A DNA stretch of 64,000 bases from contig NZ_CP044129.1 in NCBI RefSeq assembly GCF_009617995.1, forward strand, positions 620,001 through 684,000, in the 5' to 3' direction. The DNA is from Halomicrobium sp. LC1Hm. GTDB taxonomy: Archaea > Halobacteriota > Halobacteria > Halobacteriales > Haloarculaceae. Below, one piece after another: positions 51,832-58,455 of this stretch. The number at the start of each line of letters is the position of its first letter. The first letter of the stretch is position 1. The notes under the pieces were generated by a model. That model did not search any database. It worked only from the letters and a program-made list of their open reading frames with translations, and was not told the origin of the DNA. A program made the translations under genes and the position numbers.

Positions 51832-52518
51832 ATGCGATTCGTTATCGTGGGTGCCGGTCGCGTCGGACTCCGGACCGCTCGCGTGCTCGACGACGGCGGG
51901 CACGACGTGGTCCTCGTGGAGAACGACCCCACGAAAGTAGCGCGTGCCCGCGAAGGGGGACACGACGTGATCGAGGGCGACGGTGCGGTCGAGACGATCC
52001 TCGACGACGCCGACCTCGACCGTGCGGACGCACTCGGCGCGCTGACCGGCGACCTCAACGACAATTTCGTAGCCTGTATGATCGCCAAACAGTTCGACTG
52101 CCGGACCGTGATGCGCATCGACGAGGACTACCGCGAAGAGATCTACCGCAAGTACGCGGGCGACGTGGACGAAGTGATCTACCCCGAGCGCCTGGGGGCG
52201 ATCGCCGCCAAGAACGCCCTGCTGGGCGGGAACATCCGTGCCGTCGCCGACATCGATCAGAACCTCCAGCTCGTGGAGTTCACCATCACCGAGCAGTCGC
52301 CGATGCGGGGCTACTCCATCAGCGAACTCGAACTACCGGCCAACGCCCGACTGCTCGCGTTCGGCAAGCGCGACGAGCCCCTGGACCTGCCCGGCGAGGA
52401 CGAGACCCTCGATCTCGGCGATCACCTCGTCGTCCTCGCGGACTTCGACGTGCTCGGAGACGTGCGCAGCATCGTCGTCGGCGAGACCGGACGCGCGGCC
52501 GCCATGGGGGGTGCCTGA
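51832..52518 (+). CDS. TrkA-type NAD-binding potassium-uptake regulator
   Basis: A 228-residue RCK protein. The Rossmann motif is VIVGAGRVGLRTARVL with acidic end LVENDPTKV. DADLDRADALGALTGDLNDNFVAC is typical TrkA-N. A TrkA-C domain from about 145 (EFTITEQSPMRGYSISELELPANARLLAF) binds small ligands. It gates Trk/Ktr K+ transporters in response to NAD(H) or nucleotides. No Trk membrane subunit is in the window. The next gene starts 2 bp after its stop and encodes a RAM domain, so the pair is likely co-translated. Confidence 0.93.
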   Translation: MRFVIVGAGRVGLRTARVLDDGGHDVVLVENDPTKVARAREGGHDVIEGDGAVETILDDADLDRADALGALTGDLNDNFVACMIAKQFDCRTVMRIDEDYREEIYRKYAGDVDEVIYPERLGAIAAKNALLGGNIRAVADIDQNLQLVEFTITEQSPMRGYSISELELPANARLLAFGKRDEPLDLPGEDETLDLGDHLVVLADFDVLGDVRSIVVGETGRAAAMGGA

Positions 52519-52519
52519 G

Positions 52520-52750
52520 ATGGTCGTCGCCTACGTGATGGTCAAGGTGTACACCGGCGACGCCGACCGGCTCAAAGGAGAAATCGAGGCCATCGACGGC
52601 GTCGCGACCGCTCACATCGTCGCCGGGGACGTAGACTTCATCGCGAAGGTCGTCGTCGAGACGCCCGCCGAGGTCAAGGACATCGCCGCCAAACAGATCC
52701 AGGAGATCGAGGGCGTCGAGGACACGCAGACCTACATCGCGATGGACTAG
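52520..52750 (+). CDS. Stand-alone Lrp/AsnC ligand-binding (RAM) domain protein
   Basis: A 76-residue protein: MVVAYVMVKVYTGDADRLKGEIEAIDGVATAHIVAGDVDFIAKVVV has the beta-alpha-beta-beta RAM fold, with the GDVDF amino-acid-binding loop. The N-terminal HTH of Lrp regulators is absent. Such short forms usually assemble into rings and sense amino acids. The ATG at 52520 is 2 bp after the TrkA stop (52516-52518), so it may modulate the TrkA-type protein. Its stop is followed at once by repeat module R2 copy 2. Confidence 0.9.
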   Translation: MVVAYVMVKVYTGDADRLKGEIEAIDGVATAHIVAGDVDFIAKVVVETPAEVKDIAAKQIQEIEGVEDTQTYIAMD

Positions 52751-52948
52751 ACGACCACCTTTTTCCACTTCGGGTTCGCCTGGGGCGAACCGCTCGTGCA
52801 AAACCGTCCCCAGAGATCGAAGCTCTCCGATGGGCTCGCAAGAGCGCCGCTCTCGCGGACGTGGGCGAAAAAGGCCGGACTCGCCGCGGCGAGTCCGGGG
52901 AACCGGGCGACCGGCCGGGTCCTTCGGACCGCTCGGTCGTCCGGATGC
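52751..52948 (+). repeat. 3'-module repeat R2, copy 2 (downstream of the RAM-domain gene)
   Basis: Directly after the TAG at 52748-52750 comes ACGACCACCTTTTTCCACTT, then CGGGTTCGCC(TGGG)GCGAACCGCTCGTGCAAAA, a middle part with GGACTCGCCGCGGCGAGTCC (perfect palindrome), and the distal block GGGTCCTTCGGACCGCTCGG. The flanks match R2 copy 1 over about 50 bp at each end; the middle hairpins differ. It is in the opposite absolute orientation but the same orientation relative to its upstream gene. Confidence 0.6.
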
Positions 52949-52969
52949 TCGTCGAAAAGCAGGGTCAAT

Positions 52970-53482
52970 TTACAGCGGTGTCCCCCCGGCACCGCCCTCG
53001 CCGTTGGCCTGGGCCTGGTTGACGAGGTCGGCGACCGCGCCCTCGTACTCGTAGCCGGGGACGACTCCCTCGACGTACGTCCCCTCGACGTACTCGACGA
53101 ACGTCTTGGCGACCCGCGCGGCGGTGTCGGCGTTGCCCAGTTCGAACCCGTAGGTGACGACGACGTTCTCGCCGTCGCGTTCGACCGCAAACGCGTCCAG
53201 TTCGACGCTCGTCCGGGTGGCTTTGGGAGCGTCTTCGAGGCGGCGTTCGAGCGTCTCGAACCAGCCGTCTGCGACGGCGTCGCCGACCGTCTCGACGGTC
53301 GCGGCGGACAGTGTCGGAGCCCGGACGGTGACGGTGTAGGCGACGCGCCACTCCGGCGCGTCGTCCGCGACGACAATTCCCTCGAAGGCAGTCGTCGTCA
53401 CGCGATAGCCGCCGTCGGTCGACTCGAACGCACTGTTACCCTCGAAGGCACTGGCTGCACTCTCGGGCGAATCGTCGCTCAT
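52970..53482 (-). CDS. DUF5813 family protein
   Basis: A 170-residue acidic protein. YRVTTTAFEGIVVADDAPEWRVAYTVTVRAPTLSAATVETVG, then WFETLERRLEDAPKATRTSVELDAF and FVEYVEGTYVEGVVPGYEYEGAVADLVNQAQ, ending GGTPL. This matches the haloarchaeal DUF5813 family as I recall it; the role is unknown. No membrane or secretion signal. The ATG at 53482 fits the family's short N-terminus. It converges on the RAM-domain gene, with the R2 module between. Confidence 0.75.
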   Translation of the reverse strand: MSDDSPESAASAFEGNSAFESTDGGYRVTTTAFEGIVVADDAPEWRVAYTVTVRAPTLSAATVETVGDAVADGWFETLERRLEDAPKATRTSVELDAFAVERDGENVVVTYGFELGNADTAARVAKTFVEYVEGTYVEGVVPGYEYEGAVADLVNQAQANGEGGAGGTPL

Positions 53483-53786
53483 TGCACGTCCGTAGGCCGC
53501 TCGCGGGCAAAAGCCCGTCGCCACGCCACCACGGTCGAGTGATGACGACGACTCCATCGAACCGATCCGCTCACGCCCTTCGACCTCTGTCCGGCGCTAC
53601 TGGCAGGTGTCGTCTTCGGTCCGGTCTACGGCGGTTGTCTGGTCGCCGGCCTGTTCGGACTCGCTGGATACGTGTTTCGACGACGACAGACGGATGGGAC
53701 CCAGCTGGTCCAGAGCGGACCGCCGTGACCGATCCGTCGTTGCCGATCCTGCACCGTCCGCTCTCGGAGCGAACGATCCGGGAGAA
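53483..53786. other. Intergenic region with a possible frameshifted small membrane ORF
   Basis: 304 bp between the DUF5813 start and tRNA-Leu. The only protein-like signal is the plus-strand open frame ending at 53728 (see the separate entry). The 58 bp from 53729 to 53786 hold no feature I can support. Confidence 0.6.
53542..53728 (+). pseudogene. Possible small membrane protein gene with a frameshift near its start
   Basis: From 53546 a frame is open for 60 codons to TGA at 53726-53728 and would encode TDPLTPFDLCPALLAGVVFG, then PVYGGCLVAGLFGLAGYVFRRRQ, with one or two membrane helices and a basic stop-transfer end. It has no ATG, GTG or TTG start. The ATG at 53542 is in a different frame, and a single-base change around 53560 would join MTTTPS to this sequence. 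It could be a recent frameshift, a sequencing error or chance. Confidence 0.35.
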
Positions 53787-53871
53787 TGCGAGGGATGGGA
53801 TTCGAACCCACGGACCCCTACGGGAGCGGGTCTTAAGCCCACCGCCTTTGGCCAGGCTCGGCTACCCTCGC
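53787..53871 (-). tRNA. tRNA-Leu (anticodon TAA)
   Basis: Minus-strand cloverleaf. The acceptor stem GCGAGGG pairs with CCCTCGC and discriminator A is at 53787. The D-region is TAGCCGAGCCTGGCCAAAGGC. The anticodon arm GTGGG-CTTAAGA-CCCGC has TAA at loop positions 34-36. A long class II variable arm (CTCCCGTAGGGGTCC) and T arm TGGG-TTCGAAT-CCCA follow. There is no intron and CCA is not encoded. The type II variable arm and UUA-reading anticodon identify leucine. Confidence 0.95.
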
Positions 53872-53980
53872 GCGTTCTGGACTACCGACGGCCCGTGGGT
53901 TGGGGCTTTCGGTCTCTGGGCCGCGACCGTCGGCGGTCGAGACCCGTCGATCGAGACCGTCGAGCGACCACGCGCGACTG

Positions 53981-54058
53981 ATACTGCCGGCTGTCACTGT
54001 TGCAAGGCTTTGCGACCATGGGTCACAAAATTCGTTACAGACGGACAGCCGGCAGTAC
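53981..54058. repeat. Nested palindromic element, copy F (subfamily II, inverted relative to C)
   Basis: A 78-bp, more diverged copy. The left end is ATACTGCCGGCTGT and the right end ACAGCCGGCAGTAC. The core is TTTGCGACCATGGGTCACAAAA, split TTTGCGACC / GGTCACAAA. The left arm CTGTTGCAAGG resembles copy C's right arm reversed (CTGTTTCAAG), so orientation is opposite. It lies between tRNA-Leu and the ferredoxin gene. Confidence 0.8.
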
Positions 54059-54116
54059 GATCACTCTGTTTCGCGCCGAGTGCCACCGACACGGGGAAAG
54101 CGAGAGCGGTCGGTGC

Positions 54117-54458
54117 TCACCAGTCGACCGACAGCGTCCCGTCGCCCTCGGGGTCGGGAGCGATCTCTTCGTCGGTCCGGCGGTCGACCACGTGAATGAC
54201 GCCCACGTCTTTCTTGGCCGGACACACCTCGGCGGCACGGATCTCGTCGTCGACCTCGTCCTCGCCGACGAAGTACACCTTCGGTGCGGCGATCCCGGTG
54301 TCGAGGTTCAGGTCCCAGTTGTGCGAGACCTCGGCGCACTTGCCCGCGCCGATGCACTTGTTGGCCTCGAAGATGATCTTGTAGGGCTTGTCCTCGACCG
54401 GCGGCGCGTCGGTCCCGCCCATCTGGCTCGGGTCGACCGGAGCGTCTTCGTCTGCCAT
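54117..54458 (-). CDS. Ferredoxin with single-cluster, three-cysteine motif
   Basis: A 113-residue acidic protein. The iron-sulfur ligands are Cys35 and Cys41 in CIGAGKC and Cys79 in VCP. CX5C plus CP, with no fourth cysteine, predicts a [3Fe-4S] cluster as in small ferredoxins serving cytochrome P450s. An N-terminal acidic tail (about 25 residues) and a C-terminal extension VVDRRTDEEIAPDPEGDGTL exceed the usual about 65 residues. The redox partner is not in the window. It is separated by 50 bp from the MFS gene upstream on the same strand. Confidence 0.88.
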   Translation of the reverse strand: MADEDAPVDPSQMGGTDAPPVEDKPYKIIFEANKCIGAGKCAEVSHNWDLNLDTGIAAPKVYFVGEDEVDDEIRAAEVCPAKKDVGVIHVVDRRTDEEIAPDPEGDGTLSVDW

Positions 54459-54508
54459 ATCGGACGAACGCGGGCTGGACAGTTAAGCCCGACTCTTCCC
54501 GCAGGACG

Positions 54509-55672
54509 CTACTGCCCGACGCCGGCCGCGTTGCCGAGTCGGCGCAGCGTCGACCCGTGAAAGCCCAGGCTCAACAGGAGGGCGGCGGCCGCAAGCGCCG
54601 ACAGCACGAAGTACATCGACTGGACGCCCACGAGGTCCATCACGTTCCCGGCACCCAGTTGTCCCAGCGCGCGCCCGGTCCCGATCCCGAACGCCGAGAG
54701 CACCGCCTGTCCCGTCGAGGTCAGCTCGTCGGGCGAGAAGCGGTGGGCGAACTCGACGACGGCGAGGTTGTACAGCGCCAGTCCGACGCCGAGCACGAGC
54801 TGGACCGCCATGATCGCCGTCGGCGTTCCCACGGCGGCGTAGACGAGGTAACAGCCCGCAAAGAGGGCGGCACCGAGCGAGAGCTGCGTGCGGTTGGCGA
54901 GCCCGATCTTGGCCATCGAGAGGAAGATGGCGGCCTCGCCGACGGTCTTGACCATCCAGGCGGTGCCGGTGAGGCTGTCCGGCGCGCCGATCGCCCGGAC
55001 ATACACCGAGAAGTAGGCGCTGCCAGAGGAACTGGCCCCGCCCAGCAGCACCGCGACGCCGAGCAAGAGCAGGAATCGTCGGTTGCGCAGGAGCTTGACG
55101 GCCTCGCGGCGGAGATCCGGCGTCAGGTCGGCCTCGGCGTCGGGCACGCTGCGGACGATCAGGACGAGCACGACCATCCCGACCGCGTAGATGTAGAAGA
55201 CGATCTCCGTCGCGAACCGCGAGAGCAGCCACCCGATGACGAGACTCCCCAGCCCGAACGCGATCGAGCCAAAGGCACGGACCTGTCCGTAGTCGACGCC
55301 ACGAGAGAGGATCATCGCGTTGGTGATCGGGACGATCGGTGACCGCACCGTCGAGAGCAGCGCCGTCGCGAGTACGAGCAAGAGGAAGGGATCGGGGACG
55401 CGCCCGGCCAGCGGGAAGGCGAGAATGGCCACGCTCGACACGCCGGCCGCGATCAACAGGACCGGCTTGGAGGCCGCGAAGCGATCGGCCACTCCGCCCC
55501 AGATCGGCTGGGCGATCATCCCGCCGACGACGAGCAACGCACCCAACAGCCCCATCTGCCCCCCAGTCAGTCCGAGCTCCTCGAAGTAGGCGTTCCGAAA
55601 GACGATGAAGCCGTTCGAGGAGGCGAAGAAGACGAAATACAGCAACTGATAGCCGCGCTTGTCCCCGAGCAT
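54509..55672 (-). CDS. MFS transporter
   Basis: A 387-residue, 12-helix carrier (alternative start at 55681). N-terminal YFVFFASSNGFIVFRNAYFEELGLTGGQMGLLGALLVVG and the motif-A-like loop WGGVADRF near residue 60 identify the family. The central loop (VPDAEADLTPDLRREAVKLLRNRRF) divides the two six-helix halves. It resembles the LacY/nucleoside-type MFS_1-like group. The substrate is not evident. It is 50 bp from the ferredoxin gene. Confidence 0.9.
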   Translation of the reverse strand: MLGDKRGYQLLYFVFFASSNGFIVFRNAYFEELGLTGGQMGLLGALLVVGGMIAQPIWGGVADRFAASKPVLLIAAGVSSVAILAFPLAGRVPDPFLLLVLATALLSTVRSPIVPITNAMILSRGVDYGQVRAFGSIAFGLGSLVIGWLLSRFATEIVFYIYAVGMVVLVLIVRSVPDAEADLTPDLRREAVKLLRNRRFLLLLGVAVLLGGASSSGSAYFSVYVRAIGAPDSLTGTAWMVKTVGEAAIFLSMAKIGLANRTQLSLGAALFAGCYLVYAAVGTPTAIMAVQLVLGVGLALYNLAVVEFAHRFSPDELTSTGQAVLSAFGIGTGRALGQLGAGNVMDLVGVQSMYFVLSALAAAALLLSLGFHGSTLRRLGNAAGVGQ

Positions 55673-55860
55673 GGGCAACACTCTCGATTCCTCCTACTTC
55701 AAGCCACGGATACGGTACTACAGCCGTTGTTAATCGCGGAGGGCGGCCGGCGGCAGCGACCCGGTAGCGCCGTTCAGTCTCCCGCTGTCGAACGACGTGG
55801 GATGAACAGTCGCCGTTGGTCTCTCGTCAGCGTCGACAGCGCGAGACGCGTCGGACGGTT

Positions 55861-55885
55861 CTGCACAGACTACAGCCGGCAGTAT
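55861..55885. repeat. Half copy of the nested palindromic element (copy G)
   Basis: Only the right arm remains: CTGCACAGACTACAGCCGGC then AGTAT. The matching left part is missing; the 150 bp upstream show no core palindrome. As in copies A and C, the final T plus CA reads as the TGA stop of the flanking minus-strand gene (cyclophilin, 55885-55887). Confidence 0.65.
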
Positions 55886-56424
55886 CAGTCGTGGATCTCG
55901 ACGCCGTCGATCGTGATCGGCGTCGTCGGCCCGTCGTGCATGTCCGTGTCGGCGTTGCCGATCGCTTCGACGACGTCCATGCCGTCCGCGACCTCGCCGA
56001 AGACGGCGTGTTTGTCGTCGAGGTGTGGCTGGGCGTCGAGCGTGATGAAGAACTGCGAACCGTTCGTGTTCGGACCGCTGTTGGCCATCGAGAGCTTGCC
56101 GGCCTCGTCGTGGCGCAGTTCGTCGTGGAACTCGTCGTCGAACTGGTAGCCGGGGCCGCCCCGTCCGGTGCCGGTCGGATCGCCGGTCTGGATCATGAAG
56201 TCCTCGATGACGCGGTGGAACTCGACGCCCTCGTACAGCGAGTCGCCGCGAACCTCGCCGCTCTCGGGGTCTTCCCACGTCGTCGTGTCCGGGGCCGGCT
56301 CGGCGTCGGCCGCCGGATCGTGCTCGGCCAGTCCGAGGAAGTTCTCGACTGTGCGGGATGCGCGCTCGTCGTACAGTTCCAGTTCGATGTCGCCCTTCGA
56401 GGTCTCCAGCGTGACGCGTGTCAT
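55885..56424 (-). CDS. Cyclophilin-type peptidyl-prolyl cis-trans isomerase
   Basis: A 179-residue PPIase. The catalytic motifs are EGVEFHRVIEDFMIQTGDPTGTGRGGPGYQF (Arg in FHR, Phe and Gln in FMIQTGD), then FHDELRHDEAGKLSMANSGPNTNGSQFFITLDAQPHLDDKHAVFG. It speeds folding at proline bonds in the cytoplasm. An insertion of about 25 acidic residues (HDPAADAEPAPDTTTWEDPE) after the first helix is a halophilic feature. Its stop coincides with the end of the half palindromic element. Confidence 0.95.
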   Translation of the reverse strand: MTRVTLETSKGDIELELYDERASRTVENFLGLAEHDPAADAEPAPDTTTWEDPESGEVRGDSLYEGVEFHRVIEDFMIQTGDPTGTGRGGPGYQFDDEFHDELRHDEAGKLSMANSGPNTNGSQFFITLDAQPHLDDKHAVFGEVADGMDVVEAIGNADTDMHDGPTTPITIDGVEIHD

Positions 56425-56491
56425 ACGTCCGACGAGGGCGGGTAGGCTGAAAAACCCTCGTTGTTCGATCGAGCGACTGCCCCTCGGTCGG

Positions 56492-57298
56492 TCACAGCCT
56501 CGCCGTCACCTGCTCGCCGCTGACGACTTCGGGTACGATCACCTCGTCGGCACCCGCACGACGGGCCAGCGCTTCGTCCATCCGACTGCCGGCCCGGACC
56601 ACCAGCTCGACGGTGGGCGCGAGCTGACTCGCGGCGATGGCGATCTGGACGTTCGCGCTCGTGTCGTCGATAGCGCCGATCACGGTCCGGGACCGTTCGA
56701 CGCCAGCATCGGTCAGCGTCTCGTCCTGTCGGGCGTCGCCGCTGACTGCGAGGTGCCCGTCGTCGATCGCTCGCTCGAACTGTTCGTCTGCCTGTTCGAC
56801 GACGACGACGTCGCGGTCGCGCTCTTGCAACCCCGCGGCGACGGTCTGTCCGAAGGTCCCGTAGCCACAGACGACGACGTGGTCGTCGAGTTCCTCGATC
56901 GTCTGTTCGATTTGCATCTGTCGAAGTTCCTCCTGAATCTGGCCGCCGAACGTCGCCGACAGCAGCGTCTCGCCGATCCACAGTCCCGCCACCACGAGTC
57001 CGGAGAGCACGACGATGGCGTACGCTTTGACCAGTCGGACCGGGCCGTCGTGAGACTGGAAGTGCAACTCGATGCTGGTCGGATCGAGGAGCCAGAACAG
57101 TGCGTCGACGACGCCGACGCCCGCGAGGACGCTGAACCCCACGACGCCCGCGGCGACGACGGCGACGAACCCGAAGACCGGCCGAACCATCCGACGCAAG
57201 AGCGCCCGTCGCAGGACACCCCTGAGGAGCGTCCCGAGCACCTCAACACCACACCTCCGGACCGGTCTGTGGTGGATCGATACGACGCGGGACGACAC
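56492..57298 (-). CDS. Channel-like membrane protein with TrkA-N (RCK) domain but no K+ filter
   Basis: A 268-residue protein. Two membrane helices are at about 40-64 (VFGFVAVVAAGVVGFSVLAGVG) and 94-115 (YAIVVLSGLVVAGLWIGETLL). From about 135 a Rossmann domain reads HVVVCGYGTFGQTVAAGLQERDRDVVVVEQ, then GAIDDTSANVQIAIAASQLAP. The overall plan is that of prokaryotic K+ channels with RCK domains. However, the loop between the helices (LLDPTSIELHFQSHDGP) has no TVGYG-like filter and no pore helix. It may be a non-conducting sensor. Confidence 0.85.
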   Translation of the reverse strand: MSSRVVSIHHRPVRRCGVEVLGTLLRGVLRRALLRRMVRPVFGFVAVVAAGVVGFSVLAGVGVVDALFWLLDPTSIELHFQSHDGPVRLVKAYAIVVLSGLVVAGLWIGETLLSATFGGQIQEELRQMQIEQTIEELDDHVVVCGYGTFGQTVAAGLQERDRDVVVVEQADEQFERAIDDGHLAVSGDARQDETLTDAGVERSRTVIGAIDDTSANVQIAIAASQLAPTVELVVRAGSRMDEALARRAGADEVIVPEVVSGEQVTARL

Positions 57299-57511
57299 TC
57301 ATACTGATCTGTGACACACCCTGTCTCGGAAGAACGAGTGGTGCTTGATACCGCTACTCATTAAACAGTATAGGGACATTAAATCCGTACCCAGACAGGG
57401 GTACGGGTACCGGGCCGGCAGTGTGGACGGCAGTCGACGTGGCCCGCTACAGCGACGAAGTCAATGCACACCCGATCGCACGACAGCAGTGCGATCGGTG
57501 TGTCAATCGTC
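57299..57511. other. Spacer with two hairpins between the channel-like and hydrolase genes
   Basis: 213 bp without a coding frame. One hairpin is CCGTACCC/GGGTACGG (about 57391-57413). A second is CACACCCGATCGCAC (57467-57481) with GTGCGATCGGTGTG (57489-57502), 14 bp with one bulge, just after the hydrolase stop on the minus strand. An AT-rich stretch near 57358-57385 may hold the promoter for the channel-like gene. Confidence 0.55.
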
Positions 57512-58429
57512 TCAATTGTTACTATAGTCGGTGAAGAAGTCGACGAGAGCCTCGTTGACCCGCTCCGGCGCGTCGAACTGGACCCAGTGGCTCGCGTCGG
57601 GAATTCGCTCGATTGCGATGTCCGACACCCACTCGTCGAGTCCCTCGGTCAGTTCGAGATCGAGCGCGAAGTCCTGCTCACCCCACAGCAACAGCGTCGG
57701 CACGTCGACGCTGCGGTCGGGCTCGTCGCCGCCGGTCAACATCGACCGCGCTCGCTGGCGGCCGAGCGCCCGGTAGTAGTTGACCGCCGCCGTCAGCGCG
57801 CCCGGCGTCGCGAGGGCGGACTTGTAGCGCTCGACATCCTCGTCGGTGAACGCGTCGGGCCGGACTGTCTCGCCCAGGATCGACTCGACGGCGGCGTAGT
57901 CGTTCAGTCGGAACCCCAGCTCGGGGAGGACGGGCAACTGGAAGTAGAAGACGTACCAGGACTTCGCGATCTGGGTGGGCGAGGAGCGAAGCAGCCGCTC
58001 GTATCTGGTCGGGTGGGGCGCGTTCAGGACGGCCAGCCGGTCGACGACATCGGGACGGTCGCTGCCGACGTGCCAGGCGATCAGGCCGCCCCAGTCGTGG
58101 CCGACGACGTGGGCTCGCTCGCGGCCGCAGTGCTCGATCAGTCCAGCGACGTCGGCGACCAGCTCGTCGACTCGATAGTCGCCGACGTTCGATGGCTTCT
58201 CCGAGCGGTTGTAGCCGCGCAGATCCGGCGCGACGACCCGGTAGCCGGCGTCGGCCAGCGACGGGAGCTGATTGTGCCAGGAGTACCAGAACTCCGGGAA
58301 GCCGTGGAGCAAGACCACGAGGTCGCCGTCGGCGGGGCCGGCGGTCACGTAGTGCAGGCCGATCCCGTTGACCGTCGCGCGTTCGTGTGTCACCGCTTGC
58401 TCGTCGAACGTGGGTGTCTGAGATGTCAT
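57512..58429 (-). CDS. Alpha/beta hydrolase, epoxide-hydrolase-like
   Basis: A 305-residue enzyme. The oxyanion motif HGFPEFWYSW is at 42-51 and the nucleophile Asp112 is in VGHDWGGL, which marks the epoxide-hydrolase / haloalkane-dehalogenase branch. LLLWGEQDFALD holds the second acidic residue, and DASHWVQFDAPE holds the catalytic histidine. Cap-domain tyrosines are probable. The true substrate is not known. It is 26 bp from the TrpD-like gene on the same strand, so they may be co-transcribed. Confidence 0.9.
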   Translation of the reverse strand: MTSQTPTFDEQAVTHERATVNGIGLHYVTAGPADGDLVVLLHGFPEFWYSWHNQLPSLADAGYRVVAPDLRGYNRSEKPSNVGDYRVDELVADVAGLIEHCGRERAHVVGHDWGGLIAWHVGSDRPDVVDRLAVLNAPHPTRYERLLRSSPTQIAKSWYVFYFQLPVLPELGFRLNDYAAVESILGETVRPDAFTDEDVERYKSALATPGALTAAVNYYRALGRQRARSMLTGGDEPDRSVDVPTLLLWGEQDFALDLELTEGLDEWVSDIAIERIPDASHWVQFDAPERVNEALVDFFTDYSNN

Positions 58430-58455
58430 CTGAGAGCGTCGGTCTGGCGGTGTCG

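Noticed and set aside
55711..55727. GGTACTACAGCCG as the left half of repeat copy G
   Set aside because: It resembles the terminal repeat weakly and in the wrong orientation, and the 130 bp between it and the right half contain no core palindrome.
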